A program made the translations under genes and the position numbers. The notes under the pieces were generated by a model. The model made no database searches, was not told where the DNA came from, and worked only from the letters and a program-made list of their open reading frames with translations. From positions 4,445,001 through 4,509,000 of the forward strand of contig JAXDDX010000014.1 of NCBI GenBank assembly GCA_034670405.1: a stretch of DNA of 64,000 nucleotides, read 5' to 3'. The DNA is from Hoplostethus atlanticus. Taxonomy: Eukaryota > Chordata > Actinopteri > Trachichthyiformes > Trachichthyidae. This document shows, piece after piece, positions 61,695 to 64,000 of the stretch (position 1 is the first letter of the stretch; every line of letters starts with the position of its first letter).

Positions 61695-62427
61695 TAGGGC
61701 TGTCAAAATTGGCCAAAAATTACGTTCGATTATTCCTTCTAAAAAACACATAGGTTCGAACCATTCGAATATCTATTTTTGCGCATTATGTGCAAAAGAG
61801 GGCAAACCAATACGAGAGACATAACTACTTGTATAGGTATATTTATTTCAACATAAACATGTCTTTTAAAAGATCTACATACCTACACATTACAAAATGA
61901 ACAAATAAAATAATGTCCTAGACCGTAAAACTCTCTCTCTCTCTCTCTCTCTCTCTGATCAAATTAATGATTGTGTGTGATTTGTAATTGATATGTTATT
62001 AGGCTACTGTAGCTTACATAGCTTGCATACAACTTTATCTCGAGGTTCAACAATTTTGCCGTCTGACCAAAATACCAAGTATTTCCAAACAGGGCTTTTT
62101 AAATTGCTCGGAGTGCAAATCACTATCTCTGCGGCCGAGTTGGGTTGTGAACTCTCTGCCATCATTACCACATGGTTGTTGTTGAATTATTCGCTCATTT
62201 CAGCTTGACCTACATTTAATTTTCAATCAATGAAAGTGACGTTGTGTGACTCCTGCAGTGCATTCAGTGCAGCGGCCCAGGCCCACGCGAGAACTCGCGA
62301 GGCAGAAAGCCACGGTAGTGCTGCTTTTTTTTTTTTTCCACAATCAAATATTAATTTTCACAATCGAATGTTATTTTTTTACAATTCGATTATATAATAA
62401 AATTTAGAATATTTGTTGACAGCCCTA
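61695..62427. mobile_element. non-autonomous hAT element with perfect 8-bp target duplication
   Basis: 733 bp flanked by identical ATATCCAT (61687-61694 and 62428-62435). Ends: TAGGGCTGTCAAAATT on the left, and TAGGGCTGTCAACAAA on the reverse complement of the right. TTCGA words repeat just inside both ends (61725-61770 and 62340-62395). The interior has a CT repeat (61931-61956) and no transposase. The duplication length and ends place it in the hAT superfamily. Confidence 0.92.
61931..61956. repeat. (CT)n microsatellite inside the hAT element
   Basis: About 13 CT units. Confidence 0.95.
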
Positions 62428-62459
62428 ATATCCATCTTTACAAGGTTGAGGGTTGAACA

Positions 62460-62480
62460 CCCCCCCCCCCCCCCCCCCCC
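62460..62480. repeat. poly-C tract
   Basis: 21 consecutive C residues. Such runs are unstable and also prone to sequencing error. Confidence 0.95.
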
Positions 62481-64000
62481 ACACCAAAAAACTGAGGTGA
62501 AAATTTTACAACCAACAATGCAATATTGGAAGATTACAAGGTCATTTACAAGGTAAATTGAAAAACAAGTTCCTTTACACTGAGGGAAAACAAGCTTCTA
62601 CAGAGGCCTTCAATGCTGTTCTGAGATTTTTACCCTTTAAAAACCTGCTGCTCCCGACAAAACAACTCCTTGAAGGATTTGGTGATAATGGGATTGGCAT
62701 TTGCAATGATGATTGACACTGAAGTTGGAGTGAGTCATTCACAATAATATTTCATACAGAGGGGTGTCAGCTCTCACCAGGTCTACCTAGACCAGGCCTT
62801 CCCAGAGAAGGCAGCAGCAAAGAGAAATCAAACTGGAACATTATGAAACTCCTCTCTCTCTAAATGCAGATACCATCTCCCCTATAATGCCCATAGTGAA
62901 AGTTATTACTGTACTGTGTATTTTGTCCTCTATTTAGGGTGTGTAATATCTGCCTTTCCCAGCAGAGGGTACAGGAGAGTTAGGAGTGGTCCAAGTGGTG
63001 CAGTCCAACAGTGCAGTTGCAAGGTACCAGAATGCAGGACACTTTAGCAGTCACCCCACAGCATTCTTAACTACAGCTTTTCTACCCAAAAGAAACGGGT
63101 AAACACATCAGACCCTTTCGATTACTATGCTAAATCAAAAAAAGGATAGAAGCATATCTTTACAGTCTCCTTTTTTAACAAGTAGAGTTTTTTCAGGAGT
63201 GAGATTTTGCTACATAATCTAGCTCATGCAAAGAAATAAAATAGATCCTGGCCATATGGAAAAGGGGCCACATCTCAGTCTTCGTATGGCTGAATTCATT
63301 AGGAAAAGGGGAACAGGAACCTGAGAGAAGGCTGAGTACTCACCTAAATCCTACTTGTGACTCCCCAGCTCAGGTCAGTTACAGTGGGGGATCTAAAATG
63401 TCACTGAGGGGAGTTTTTACAGATCCTGTTACACTAACAGACAGACCATTAGGGAGACAGATACACGGGTACAGGATCGCTTTCCTCGTCGCGTCCGTTG
63501 CCATGGCAAGGGTGGAGGTACCCGGTTTACATTTCTCTCCGTCACACAAAGTTCATGGTAAGATGCAAGTACACAAAAAGATTACAGGTTTGTCCCATGA
63601 GAGTATGGTATGACTCGTGGTGCAGTTTGTGGGAACGATAGTGGCTTTCATTGACTGCAGAGCTTTACAGTTGAGTAGTGCAGTAACTATGTACCTAGCC
63701 ACTGCCCATGTGCACTAGATTCTGAGATACATCTCACACGTAAAACCATTAGGAAGTTGTTAACTATATAAAGACATTCTTACCATTGAAATTACACTTC
63801 ATGAACAAAATCTTAAAATTGACCTGGATTGTACAAAGAATCTGAAATCTATTCAAAGAAAGTTCACTGAGGTTTTCCATTAGTAAGGTTATGCATTTCC
63901 TGTTTCTCGTAAGGCTTACATCCACATGTTGATCTCAACTTTAAAGTGAGCTAATAACTACTCCTCTTTGTACTTTAAAAAATTCAAATGATTGTGAAAG
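62481..64000. other. no recognised gene at the window edge
   Basis: Non-coding. An RFX-like palindrome GTTGCCATGGCAAG lies at 63497-63510. A strong donor-like GGTGAGTAC on the minus strand at about 63352 has no supporting coding frame. The missing first exon of mettl15 is not seen here. Confidence 0.4.

Noticed and set aside
63353-63560. Donor-like GGTGAGTAC on minus considered as an upstream exon end
   Set aside because: The sequence before it has stops in all frames near the donor and no METTL15 similarity. It could only be an untranslated exon, with no evidence.
1-64000. tRNA, rRNA, CRISPR, bacterial or phage features
   Set aside because: I looked for tRNA B-box words and repeat-spacer arrays. 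The few GGTTCGAA words lie inside a LINE or hAT element, and no regular spacer pattern exists.

Overview
This window looks like a teleost fish nuclear chromosome: AT-rich non-coding DNA, a spliced vertebrate gene with GT-AG introns, many fish-type transposon families (L2-like LINEs, Tc1/mariner, hAT, PIF/Harbinger, a piggyBac relic) and long CA, CT, CTAT and TA microsatellites. The species cannot be fixed from the sequence alone.

The only host gene I can support is mettl15, the mitochondrial relative of bacterial RsmH/MraW that methylates 12S rRNA. It lies on the minus strand. Its last four coding exons are at 57692-57828, 46065-46256, 42969-43147 and 36025-36455. They join in frame to 313 codons including the stop, covering the SAM-binding core through the C-terminus. 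The 5' coding exon or exons (start codon, mitochondrial targeting region, and the segment just before the SAM-binding glycine loop) were not found up to 64000 and probably lie beyond the window.

Layout. 1-36024 is downstream of mettl15. It is non-coding and carries LINE fragments (170-1690, 3849-5060, 9895-10720, 15920-16660), a piggyBac relic (8968-9440), a deleted PIF/Harbinger element (11812-12985), a possible LTR fossil (13640-15060), a complete non-autonomous hAT element with target duplication (27375-28202), and some GC-rich blocks that could be regulatory. 36025-57828 is mettl15. Its last intron contains a recent head-to-tail duplication of about 2 kb carrying L2 sequence, and its 11.4-kb intron contains several short transposons with clear ends (46731-47062, 47531-48040, 51056-51499) and a Tc1 relic (55430-56472). 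57829-64000 is probably the next upstream intron or the 5' flank. It carries a deleted Tc1 element and a complete non-autonomous hAT element with a perfect 8-bp target duplication.

I found no operon, CRISPR array, tRNA, rRNA or novel multi-gene system. The most interesting material is the reciprocal-deletion tandem duplication inside mettl15, the short elements with intact ends, and a few candidate cis-regulatory palindromes. Most short open frames in this AT-rich DNA are chance or transposon-derived.
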